In this document: positions 11,894-21,924 of the stretch, one piece after another
Numbering within the stretch: the stretch's first letter is position 1
Layout of the letters: each line of letters starts with the position of its first letter
Assembly (NCBI GenBank): GCA_902806575.1
Contig: CADCXD010000010.1
Span: forward strand, 1,922,001-1,986,000
Reading direction: 5' to 3'
DNA: 64,000 nucleotides
Source: Jackrogersella multiformis
Taxonomy: Eukaryota > Ascomycota > Sordariomycetes > Xylariales > Hypoxylaceae
The notes under the pieces: model-generated
Seen by the model: only the letters and a program-made list of their open reading frames with translations
What the model was told of the DNA's origin: nothing
Databases searched by the model: none
Position numbers and translations under genes: made by a program

Positions 11894-13705
11894 ATAGATA
11901 GATGGAGATAAGGGGTAGGAGTTTATGGGATGACAGTTAGTGGGAGATGGGTATTATTGGATGGGACTTCATTGGTTATGGGATTACTAAAAGGTTTTGG
12001 TACGAGACTGATAGTATAAACTTCTGAGGTATTTATATTGAAAATGTATTTATTATGTAGGTATATATTATTGGGAAATGGATATTTTACTGGGCGGTAT
12101 GTGTCGTCCGGTCTAATAGTAAGATATAATCTTGCCTGATCACTTTTAATAGCTGATTGTGTCTTTAGAGCTAGCTGTAGTGATATTTCCGAGTCTACGT
12201 ACTTTTGGGCGTTCAGTTTGGAAATGGTTGAATATATACCTTATATATATACCTACCTAATATCCGCCATTAAAAGGGGTTTCCTTCGCATTTTATCAGT
12301 TAGTCGCAGATGTGATTCACGCTATCCGATTATATTCATAATTTTCATCCAGTTCAACTAGATATTTGTCCAGCTAGAGATAAATGGGATGTGCTTTGAA
12401 GGTTATTAATTACCTATAATCGCGATTTTAAGATACTTTTCCCACCTTATTTCCAAGTTGTATAATCCAATAGTACTTTCGAACCCACCGATGAATTGGA
12501 CTATAACGAGCAAGCCACTTAGCAGCTTCTCTTAGGCTAGCAAGGTGGGCTCTTAGCTTCGGAATTAGAAAGTGTGGCGGTTGAATGAGTGGGCTTAAAT
12601 AAAAATAGGGGTAACTGTAGATAATGATATATTTAAGCGACAAGGAAACTTTATGTTGTAAATAGGTATTTTAAATAGTCTCGGTTACTCAGATAATACC
12701 TTTACCATTATTGATTGTTTACCTCCTATGATACTAGAGATGATATTAGCAACTTTATTACTGAATGCTTCCAAGGTTACTACTTAGGGCTTCATTTTAG
12801 CAACAGATCCGATGTCCTCCACCCGTGGGCCGTTCTCAGCCACATCATAGATGTAAGTACTTGATGCAGGTGCCCGAACGCCCCATACCTCCAGGGCTGT
12901 GGACCGGGCGGCTATGTATTGGGCTGAGGCGTTCCAATTTGTGTAAGCTCCCGTCACTTGTGAGTACCTACACACATAGGCATTTTTATGACCTCACCAC
13001 CTGCAAGCTTAGTCAATAGGGACTGCGACGCCCAGCATCGGCATTGACAACACAACACGCGGTCAAGGCAAAGACGGCACTGACCTCCACGTACTTCTCG
13101 ATCGAATTGGGCTATTGAAGCTATTGACGCCTGTGGTGACTGGCCACATGACATTACTTCGCTCATCACATTGGTTATTGACATGCCTTACAAGCCCAGC
13201 TGCAAGCTTACAGGCTTATAAGCTTTGGAGGCGTCTTCCAATGTCGATATTGCTATGATTGACGGATCCTTGGGTCCTCAACAACAATTAAAATAATGCT
13301 AGGGCCTTTGCAAGCTGGAAATACATACTAGGTCAGCAGAATCATGTTTTGCGGCGGCGACCACGAGCCAACGTGATATTAAATATTAAATATTAGCTTT
13401 TTTGGAGTCGAACTATCAGATTTAAGTACCTTATTGGTGATTTGGGCGAGCACCGGGAGTCGTCATACCTCAAATCGTGATTCGGATTGGACAGTTCGAA
13501 TTGTTAATAAATACCTGGTTAGTTGCCTGATGTTCGACAAAGAATTTATAACATCTTCCATCCCTCTTCGACCATCTTTTCGATCTACATCTCCATCTAA
13601 ATCTCCCCAGAATATCTAGACCACTTGTCTGATACCTTTTTACCCTATCCTGTTCACCATCAAACAACCTTCCAACAGAAAAACCATCATCTATATACGG
13701 TCAAG
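11894..13705. other. intergenic, AT-rich, possible relic only
   Basis: AT-rich DNA between the tannase locus and the MARVEL gene. Only one short protein-like frame (12784-12975, minus) stands out. The last 150 nt hold the pyrimidine-rich leader of the MARVEL gene. Confidence 0.45.
12784..12975 (-). pseudogene. possible relic exon of an unknown gene
   Basis: A 63-codon minus-strand frame reads like real protein (for example STALEVWGVRAPAS and YIYDVAENGPRVED) and ends in TAA at 12784. Upstream there is no matching exon I can join with confidence, and I do not recognise the family. It could be the last exon of a decayed gene or a chance frame. Confidence 0.2.
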
Positions 13706-14256
13706 ATGATCCTAACTGATATCTTTTCTATGGTCCTCCGCCTTGCGGAGCTGGCATTTTCTGCCATCGTCGCCGGAATCAATGGAAAATACCTCTACGA
13801 CGTCACAGGTACTAGCACCTGGGCGCAGGGTCGATCCATATACACCGAAGTGGTAGCCGCACTCGCCATATTCCTTTCCATCGTCTGGCTCTTCCCATTC
13901 GCCGGCAGCTTCGTCCACTGGCCTGTCGACCTCGTCATTTCTGTCTGCTGGTTCGTTGCCTTCGGTCTTCTGGTTAACGTAAGTCATACCCCCATTATAG
14001 AAGAACAAGAAGACGAAGAAAACCTGTATACTAATAACCTAAACAGTCCCTCAACGGCACATGTGGAGGCGTCTTTGACTGGAGCAATGTGTCCTTCCGC
14101 GGCGCTGATCAGTGCGGAAAATGGAAGGCTATCATTGCGTTCTCCTTCTTGTCTGCTATCTGCTGGCTCGTTTCGACAGCTCTCGGCATTTTCTGGGTTC
14201 GCGATCACGAAACCCGTGCCTACCGTCGCCGAAACTGGGGCAGGTCTCACGTTTAG
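13706..14256 (+). CDS. MARVEL-domain four-helix membrane protein
   Basis: Exons are 13706-13978 and 14047-14256, joined at LLVN-SLNG (GTAAGT donor; branch-like CTAATAAC before the CAG acceptor), giving 160 aa. Four hydrophobic helices are visible: LAELAFSAIVAGI, VVAALAIFLSIVWLFPFA, WPVDLVISVCWFVAFGLLV and AIIAFSFLSAICWLVSTALG. A cysteine-containing loop (CGGVFDW ... DQCGKWK) lies between helices 3 and 4, and a basic tail follows (RAYRRRNWGR). This layout matches fungal MARVEL proteins of the Nce102 type, which organise plasma-membrane domains or vesicle traffic. The exact role is not shown by the sequence. Confidence 0.85.
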
Positions 14257-16200
14257 GGGTTATTCGACATGAATCCATAACCCGCATCTCGCGACACCGC
14301 AACTAATACCCCGACGCCTGTTTGACCTATCTTATCATGTTATGTCAGTCACCCCGAACATGAATGGAGTTTTTGCTATCAAGTATGATTATTTTGAGAT
14401 TGGATGTTTTGGTTAGCTTTGGTTTGGTGTTTTAGGATATTAAGGGGCGTTAACTCCCCTTGATGAGATTAAGGGTGTATTATATTACGAGAAGAGATAC
14501 CCCTATAATAATGAGATTGTAATCCTCCTAATATTTCCGAGCATATATTTTTGGCCAAACATGAAATGCCTTATGGACCGGACATGTATGTAGCTATTCA
14601 ATCTGGTGGACTGAGAGCACCTATGACCGCATTGAATATGCCATTGCTTCCTTGTCGGATGCTCCAAGCCACATAACTACCAAATGTAGGTACCAACCTA
14701 CCGACCTAGGAAACCTGGCTGCTTGCCCAGGTGAGCAGCTTGACTCGAGGAATATTACTAGGCATACCTAGGTAGGTACTAGCATATACCGACCGCTGTA
14801 AATTCATGGGAAAACTTTGCTTCGAGTACCTAGTTGCGGAGTCGCTGCGAAGTACTTGCAACCTGACTTTGCCTGACGAGGCCCTTGCTTCCTTGATATC
14901 GGCTGCAGGACAGTGCAGGTGAAACAAAGACATGATCATCGCAAAGAAAAGATGCCTACCTTAGGTAAGTAGGTACATAATTCCCTCGTACGTTGTGAGA
15001 GGTTGAGAAGTTTGAGAAGTTGGCAACCGGGCAGTCTATGACAGCATACCTACCTCAGTAGTGGGGTAATAGGGGGCTGACCACGAGGTGACGCCACATT
15101 GCGCACTTCAAGGTTCCACCACTCTCGGAAGGCTTAATATTAAGTATCACCAGCCACTGCCACAGTTTCTATCTTGGTACAGTGGGCCCTACCACGCAGC
15201 CATGTACGTGAGTGTACCTAGGTACCTACCTACCTAAGGTAGCTCGTCCATCAATAAGATCTTCTAAATGTCGGAACGATGATTCGGATTTACTTCATAC
15301 AACCAAACTTGAGTTTATGGTCGCCAACCCAATCGGGTTATTTTTCTCTACTGTGTATGCTAGACGAAATAGCCGGGCTCTTTAAGCTCCAGCTTTGTCC
15401 AACAACAAACTTATAGCTCCCCTACATATCGTCATCTTACCTACCAGCCTACCTACATGTAGATATCTGTCTACCGGTAACTGCGGTGGAGATGACCGCC
15501 ACAGTACCTAGGTACTTTGTCTTTCATCCGAGTACCTACATGTATGACGCCAGTATGTACGTATATGTATGTAAGATACCTACCTAGGCAGGTACCTAGG
15601 TATTATATAGGTATTTACATACATAGATGGATCTATATGTACCTAGGTACCTAGGGTAGAAGCACCGAAGGCTCGGGACCGCTAGGACGGGTAGCCACAG
15701 ACATAGTAGGCAGCTGCCAGGGTAGACCGTTGCTCCGAAAGGCTTCCAATGAATTTACAAAGTTTGTCCGGAATGTATGCCCCGGTAAATCTCGAAAGTG
15801 CGTCTAGCAAGGATGGTGTTTCCTTAACCAGGGGCTATGACGACGGATGAAGTAAGAGAATCTTTCATACGACTTCTTAGCTTTGTATTTCGTAATGATT
15901 GGGTGAAACTCATCAACCAGATCATAGAAAGTGCGCCTGTACGTGTAATTCGGCAAACAGAAGCTATGACACCTTAATCGAGATGTTCGATGATGACATC
16001 CAGCGGCAAATCGAGGAAGGAACATCGAAACAAAGGAAAGGCACTCGTATCATATAAGAAGTCAACATGTCACAGCTCAAATCTCTTCAGTTCATCAACA
16101 TCCAAACCACATACACATACACATATCCTAAAACCAAATCTTGATACCCCGTACTAAGAACTTTACTACATAACATCTCTCAATCATTACAATTATCAAC
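14257..16200. other. intergenic rich in CCTAGGT palindromes
   Basis: No supported gene. The interval carries one of the densest sets of CCTAGGT/TACCTACC words (14,690-14,790; 14,955-14,975; 15,215-15,245; 15,577-15,657). A minus-strand frame at 15804-16025 looks random. The last 100 nt are an A/C-rich leader of the next gene. Confidence 0.5.
15577..15657. repeat. CCTAGGT/GGTACC palindrome cluster
   Basis: Several overlapping copies of ACCTAGGT and GGTACCTAGG within 80 nt, partly separated by GTATGTA words. Similar clusters recur through most intergenic DNA of the window. Confidence 0.7.
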
Positions 16201-17576
16201 ATGTCTGGTGTTATCAACAAGGTCAAGGAGGCCGTCTCCGGCAACCATAACTCTTCGACCACCACAGGTACTCATGGTGCCTCTGAAGGCTCTCACGGAC
16301 CTCACACCAGCCGTGTTGGTAACGCCGCAGACCCCAGAATCGACAGCGATCGTACGTTTAACTCTTTTCACTATGATTACTTTTCTCATTGTGAGGTTCA
16401 TGGAAAGTGGTAGCAACTAACTGTGATAATTAGGTGACCACCGCGCCGCACCGGGCTCGACCACTGGCGGCTCGAACGCTTATACCTCTGGAGACAACTA
16501 CTCTCATGGAGGTACTACAGGCACTACAGGTACAACAGGTACCACAGGCAGTTCAGGCCTTACGGGCGCCACAGGACGTACAGGCCATACAGGCCAAACG
16601 ACATCTGGTCCTCACGGATCAAACATCGCCAACAAGGCGGATCCCAGAATCGACTCAGACCGAGATGGTCGTTTCGCAGGCAACACTGCCGGGGACTATG
16701 GTGGCAGCGGCCGAGAAGGAGCTGCAGGCCCACACAATTCCCGTGTAGCCAACGCTGCTGATCCTCGTATGTATATACTCGTGTATAAAGTATTTATGGA
16801 CGACATTGCTAACCTAAAGATAGGCGTGGACAGCGACCGAGATGGTAGCCGTACTGCAGGAAATACCTACGGAAGCTCCGGCACTGCCGGAACTACGGGT
16901 ACAGGTTACAATGGCTCTTCGGGCACTACGGGCACTACGGGCAACACACTTGGAAGCTCTACTGGTGCTGGGTATGGTACTAATGGCGCTCACACTGGTA
17001 CTCACACTGGTGCCCACACCGGTGCCACCGGTACTCATACTGGTGCCCCCACCGGTACTCACACTGGAGCTCATACTGGTACTCACACTGGAGCTCATAC
17101 TGGTACTCATGGTGCTCCCGGAACTCAAGGTTACGGATCAACAACCGGAACCACGGGAGCGACAGGCACACACGGCCAAGGCACAACCGGAACTCACTCA
17201 GCTCACTCAGGCCCAGGCCCGGCCCCTAACACAGCAGGTCCCCACAAGAGCGATATCGTGAATAAGTTAGATCCACGAGTCGATTCGGACCTCGACCACT
17301 CCAAGACATTCGGCGGCAACAAGACTTACCAGTCGTAAGTACGGCACTGCCGCACCGCATTGCTTTCGGCTCCTTTTCGTATCGGAATAAAATTTGTTAA
17401 CGACTTCTGGAAGTGGGAACAATATTTCCAAAGATCCTACGGACGCTGCTCAGGTACCCCCGTCTACCCTACGAAGACATATTGGCGAACCATTGATCGA
17501 ACATGGCGATCATGGGCATCAACGTGACCAGAGGAACAGTATCACACCTGCTCAGGAAGAACACAGAGGTCTGTGA
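16201..17576 (+). CDS. disordered Thr/Gly/His-rich protein with four DPR(I/V)DSD repeats
   Basis: Four exons (16201-16351, 16434-16766, 16824-17334, 17414-17576) give 385 aa. Each junction keeps frame, and the donors are GTACGT, GTATGT and GTAAGT. The third donor overlaps an apparent TAA stop, so the last exon is easily missed. After the start MSGVINKVKEAVSG, the motif ADPR(I/V)DSDRDG occurs three times and KLDPRVDSDLDHS once. The first two junctions fall inside or next to copies of the motif. Between them lie runs of GTTGTTG and THTGAHTG encoded by 12-nt minisatellites. The exon 4 tail (KDPTDAAQVPPS ... EEHRGL) has a different composition. No transmembrane segment or signal peptide. I believe related proteins of unknown function occur in other Pezizomycotina; a hydrophilin-like stress role is only a guess. 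Confidence 0.8.
16984..17110 (+). repeat. coding minisatellite (THTGAHTG)
   Basis: Units of about 12 nt of the type GGTACTCACACT / GGTGCCCACACC encode alternating Gly-Thr/Ala-His-Thr. Synonymous third-base drift between copies suggests older expansion kept in frame. Confidence 0.75.
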
Positions 17577-18090
17577 GATGGATCAGTTTGACCAGAAATA
17601 AGATGAAGGGATGAGTGACACAATCATATTGTAACACTAGGCTAGACTGTTAATTCAAATAAAGTATAACTTCACACGTGGAAACTAAGACCGTATTGTG
17701 ACCTTTAGCTTATGAATTGATTTATGTTGTGTTACTACTAGTATCTGATATACTAAGTTTCGTTAACAATGTCACTCGATTATATATACAATCTGCGATA
17801 GTTAACATTCAATGTTCTATACTAGGTAAACTCCTTAGTGAAAAAAAACTTATGCCCACGTCACCGCGCCGAAGTGGGCGCTTGAGGCAAGCTATAACAC
17901 TAATTATCCTACACTCAAATAGCAGTTCTAATATTTCAATATGTCTAGGAAGCGTTGCTGATATCCGTTGTAGTAGGCCAGCCATGCCGACTCAGCTAAA
18001 TGGGTTTCTCCCCTCGCTTCTAGCGAATCACATAGTACATATGTAAGTGATAGGCGTTAGGGAATCCGTGTAAGTGCCGATCCTTTTTCC
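17577..18090. other. intergenic between convergent genes
   Basis: AT-rich DNA between the 3' ends of the DPR-DSD gene and the methyltransferase gene. It likely holds both 3' UTRs and terminators. No coding signal seen. Confidence 0.5.
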
Positions 18091-19205
18091 TCATTTTGTA
18101 AATACACCCAAAATATGCGGGATAGTCTTGAACCAGGGCTCGTCCGAGGGCTGCCCGATGTCGACTTTTGCCCATGGACCAGCCTCCCGCAGCGTCTTCT
18201 CCGTCGGTCGGCACAGCTGACACCCGCCGATGAAGTGTGGCCAGAACACGTTGATCAAGCCTAGCGAGGAGAAACCGTTAGCGTTGGGATCCTATACTCC
18301 TGGCTCTGAATCCTTCGTTCCCGGCTGGGTACCTAGCTCTTCCCCCCCCTCGAACAAAAGGACAGGACAGGACAGGACGAGACTAGACGAACAAGGCAAA
18401 CACATCAAAACAGAACGAAACAAAACTCACGTTGATACGCGCGCATGTACCAGCTATACTCGCAGCGCACATGCTCATAAACATACCAGCGCCCGCCCTC
18501 GCGCAGGTAGCCGTACAGCTCGCGGGCGGCGGCCTCGGGCGCCGGGATGCTGCACAGACACAGCACCGTCACCACGCAGTCCACGCTGCCCTTCTGCAGG
18601 CGTCCCGCGCTCGCCAGCTCCTCGACGCCCACCGGCACGATCTCGTATATGTCCTCGAGCCCCGCCTTGGCGATCGCGCGGCGCAGCGGCGCGTGCTGCG
18701 CTCGGTTCGGCTCGATGCCGAAGATGCGCGTTATCGCGTTGCTTTTGTTGCTGCTGCTGGTGGTGGCTCTGCGCTTCGACGCGCCCTCCTCTTCCTCCTC
18801 CGCCGTCTGAGTCTTGGTATAGTGATCGGGATCGGGATCGAAGTCAGCGATTTCCCTGTACACGTCGACCCAGAGGCCGGATCCGGCCCCGACCTCGAGC
18901 ACGGTGCCGGAGAGCCGGGGGCCGGCGGGCTCGTCGACGACGTCGCCGGCGCTGGTGCGGCCGCGCAGCAGCGGCACGACGCGCTGGCCGGCGTTGAGGC
19001 GCAGGTTGGGCCCCACGACGCGGCCCCAGAAGTCCGAGAACCAGGCGTCGCGCACGCGGGCCGGCGACAGCAGCAGCGCCGCGGGCCCGCGCTCCGCCAC
19101 GAGCGCGCGCACCGTTCGCGGCAGCGCCGACGCCGAGAGCAGCAGGAACAGCCACGGGTCTAGCAGCCCCCAGGCTGCTTCTTTGGTGCGCGTGAGGAGC
19201 GACAT
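18091..19205 (-). CDS. METTL7-like membrane-anchored class I SAM methyltransferase
   Basis: Exons are 18431-19205 and 18091-18260, joined YQ-RLINVFWP across a 170-nt intron (GTGAGT donor, CTAG acceptor), giving 314 aa. An N-terminal hydrophobic helix (LLDPWLFLLLSASALP) suggests membrane anchoring. Motif I is VLEVGAGSG near residues 102-110, the acidic loop is IFGIEPN, and motif IV/post motifs are DCVVTVLCLCSIP and LREGGRWYVYEHV. A low-complexity insert (EEEEEGASKRRATTSSSNKS) lies between motif I and the acidic loop. The C-terminal exon has a CQLCRP pair and a Trp, as in METTL7/Methyltransf_11 proteins. Substrate unknown; small thiols or lipids are candidates from the family. The gene is strikingly GC-rich and generates long antisense frames. 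Confidence 0.85.
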
Positions 19206-19697
19206 GGTGGTGCTGGGTGGTGGTCCCTTGGGGGGTGGAGGTGGTGGGTGAGAGTGGAAAAGGGGGAAAGGGGAGGAGGTAATGGGGAAAGGGGTAGGGG
19301 GAGGAAGGGGAAGGGGAGGGGTACCTTGGGTAGCAAGCGGATTCTTGGGCCTTTATATATGTGATAAAAGGAGACTTACGCAGGATGACTCACTGTATAC
19401 GCATGTGTATGACAAGGATAATTCAAGCGATATAACTATCTGGTTCTGATTTCGGCTGTCAGAGCTGATTGGCTCCTTCAGACTAGATTCGTTAGTTGCG
19501 AAGATACCAGGTAGGCATCTGGTCTGATATGTATCTCCAATTCTTTAGTCAGTGCGTCCTACACTAGGTAGCACCCACCTATCACACACCATAGTGTGAA
19601 AACTGTATAGGTAGTTAGGTACTAGGCTCTATCATTTCTTTCGTATATTAAACGCGTGCGTATCTCTATATCTCTATAACATAGCAGGTTGGTATCA
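19206..19697. other. intergenic, G-rich leader and short spacer
   Basis: The first 130 nt are purine-rich (GGGGAGG and GGGAAAGG runs on the plus strand), so the methyltransferase leader would be pyrimidine-rich, as is common in fungal promoters. The remainder is the 3' flank of scj1. Confidence 0.5.
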
Positions 19698-21138
19698 TTA
19701 CAACTCATCCTTCGCCTCCTTCGCAGCGGCGGGACTAGGCTCCTCTGGTCTTCCGCTGTCCTTTTGTAGGTCTACGCCGATCTTCCCCCGCCATTTCTGC
19801 CACACGGACCAGAACTCCTTTTCCATCCCGGACTCCATCTGATCCGGCAGCACTACCACGTATTCGACGTGCAGCTTGCCGAACTGGGTCTGGTGGTATA
19901 CCGAATCCCCGTCTTCGTTCCAGATGGGCATGCCTTCGCCCTCGACTGTTTCGACGAAGCCGGGCTGCACAATCTCCCCGCGCTTCCGCCCTAGCTTCAC
20001 GACGTGGCCGTCCAGATGTGTCAGGTTGCGGGTCCAATCGCCCATCCAAGCTTCCCGGAGAGACAGCACCTCTCGCCAGAAGAGGTCGTCGCCCCTGCGC
20101 CGGAAGAAGGCTCCGTCTACGTGATCGGGGTTGCCGCTATCGAAGTCGGGCTCCTTCTCGACTAGGCTGACGACAAGATCACCGGCGATCCAGTCGGGGC
20201 TCGCGTCGGCCTCGTTTTCGTAGACGATCTTCGCGTCTCGCGCTGCGCCCCGCTCGACCTTCAGGGACACGGTGGTCTGCTTGCGGATAACCCTATTACC
20301 GCCGCAGACGGGACACTTGTGTTTGATGGTCTTGCCACGGCCGCCGCAGGCGTCGCACGTGGTCTGGATCTGCTGGAACATGCCGGGCGCGAGCTGGTGC
20401 TTGACGATACGCACACCGTGGCCGGCGCAGTGCTTACAGGTGTCCACAACGCCGTCCTCGGAGCCCGTGCCGTCGCATTCTTCGCAGATCTGCTGCTTAT
20501 CCCATTGGAACTCGGTGTCCCGGCCGTTGTAGAAGTCGCGCAGCGAGATGCCGACCTTGATCTCGATGTCGTGGCCGCGCGGCTGTCCCCGTTGGTAGTG
20601 CCCGCCCCCGCCGAAGAATCGGCTGAACAGGTCGAAGGGATCGTGGTGGTGCCCACCGCCCTGAGTGCGCTGTTTCAAACCCTCGTGTCCGTATTGGTCG
20701 TATATCTTCCGAGACTCTGCATCGATCAGAGCTTCGTATGCCTCGGATACCTCGACGAATTTGTCCTTGGCCGTCGGATCACCTCTGAATCTCAAGTTAG
20801 TTGCTGATTACCTTGGTAGGAATACTACCTTAGCAATTTGTGACTTACGGATTCTTGTCCGGGTGGTATTTCTTGCTTAGCTGTTTATATGCGGACTTGA
20901 TCTGTTTGTCCGTCGCAGCACGGTCTATTCCGAGGACCTAATATGACGATGACGAATTGTTAAAAAAAAAAAAAAAAAAAAACCATTGCTGTTTGCGTCT
21001 ATCTACTTAGGTAGGTAGGTACCTAGGTAGGTAGATAGTGTTAGAAAAGAAAAAAAGTACCTTGTAGAAATCCTCTGCGCAGAAGGCGAGATGCGCCAGT
21101 ATGAAGAGCAACCCGAAGGTCGCCCAGTGGAATAGCAT
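19698..21138 (-). CDS. scj1: ER-lumenal DnaJ co-chaperone Scj1 (KDEL-terminated)
   Basis: Exons are 21061-21138, 20849-20937 and 19698-20784, giving 417 aa. A signal peptide (LLFILAHLAFCA) leads into a J domain with HPD at about 51-53. Next come a Gly/Phe-rich stretch (QGGGHHHDPFDLFSRFFGGGG) and four CxxC zinc repeats over about 156-220 (CEECDGTG, CKHCAGHG, CDACGGRG, CPVCGGNR), then the substrate-binding C-terminal domain. The protein ends in KDEL, the ER-retrieval signal, which fixes the location. Scj1 delivers unfolded clients to BiP/Kar2. The acceptor for exon 3 was chosen at 20785 because it gives HPDKNPGDPTAK; a nearby AG eight bases upstream would insert extra residues. Intron 1 contains an A-run and CCTAGGT palindromes. 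Confidence 0.93.
20962..21042. repeat. homopolymer A tract and CCTAGGT palindrome inside an scj1 intron
   Basis: About 20 A residues (T on the coding strand) near 20962-20981, followed at 21008-21038 by GGTAGGTAGGTACCTAGG. This shows the dispersed palindrome is tolerated inside introns as well as between genes. Confidence 0.7.
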
Positions 21139-21924
21139 TGTGCCAAATAAATGGCGGCTTGCGCAAGCCTGCCTCTAGGTATTCACCACTGGTAACGAAA
21201 TGAGTGTCTTATACTAAAGTCTTATACTAAGGCCAATCAAGCAGGATATTAACGATGGTCGGCTGCTTTATGGGTGAACACCAAAGGACAATTCTCTCCC
21301 ATGGATACAAAAGGATGAGCATGGGAATTGGCCAGTGTCGAGAGGTGAATTTTGAGGGTATGAAAGATGTAACTTGGTTACGGTTTAGAGAGAAACCAAG
21401 GCCGCAACTAAGCTCTTGTAGTAGGTGTCGAACCCTTGGAAAATGGAAAATACCAGAGTGAGTGAGTGTCAGAGTGTAAACGTGGTAAAAACCACGGAGC
21501 TGGGATCTGGCTTGTCGCGATAAGATAAGCCCTGTAACCTTAAATAGTGGATATTACGTATGTCTTGGCAGCGGTTAAGGTTCTAATTGGTTAGGTCTTT
21601 CTATACCTGGGCAATCCCGAGTCTCTCCCATATTAATAATACCTAGGTACTTAGGTACCAGGCAATCCTAAAAAATAACAACTTCGCCGAGATTATCACT
21701 GCAATTCCTCCATCCTCTACTTATCTTCATTCGCACCACCAGCACTAAAGCAGTAAAATTATAAGACTTTATCACGGCTCTTACATGGGACCAAGTCTCA
21801 GATATCCGGGGTAAACCTCAATAGTTGTCCTAGACTATTGACCTAAAATCCCCTACCTAACGCCGCAACCATACGAGCTTTAAATACAGCTAAATAGTAT
21901 CTCGACTACAAGACCTAACCGAAT
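21139..21924. promoter_or_regulatory. shared upstream region of scj1 and prp2
   Basis: This 786-nt interval separates two divergent housekeeping genes and must hold both promoters. One CCTAGGTACTTAGG cluster sits near 21640-21660, and a pyrimidine/A-rich leader precedes the prp2 start. No recognised factor site can be named with confidence. Confidence 0.5.

Noticed and set aside
15804..16025. 73-codon minus frame with FYDLVDEFHPIITKY
   Set aside because: No start context, splice partner or known family; likely chance.
18230..19163. Long plus-strand frames, Arg/Ala rich
   Set aside because: Shadows of the GC-rich methyltransferase gene on the minus strand.
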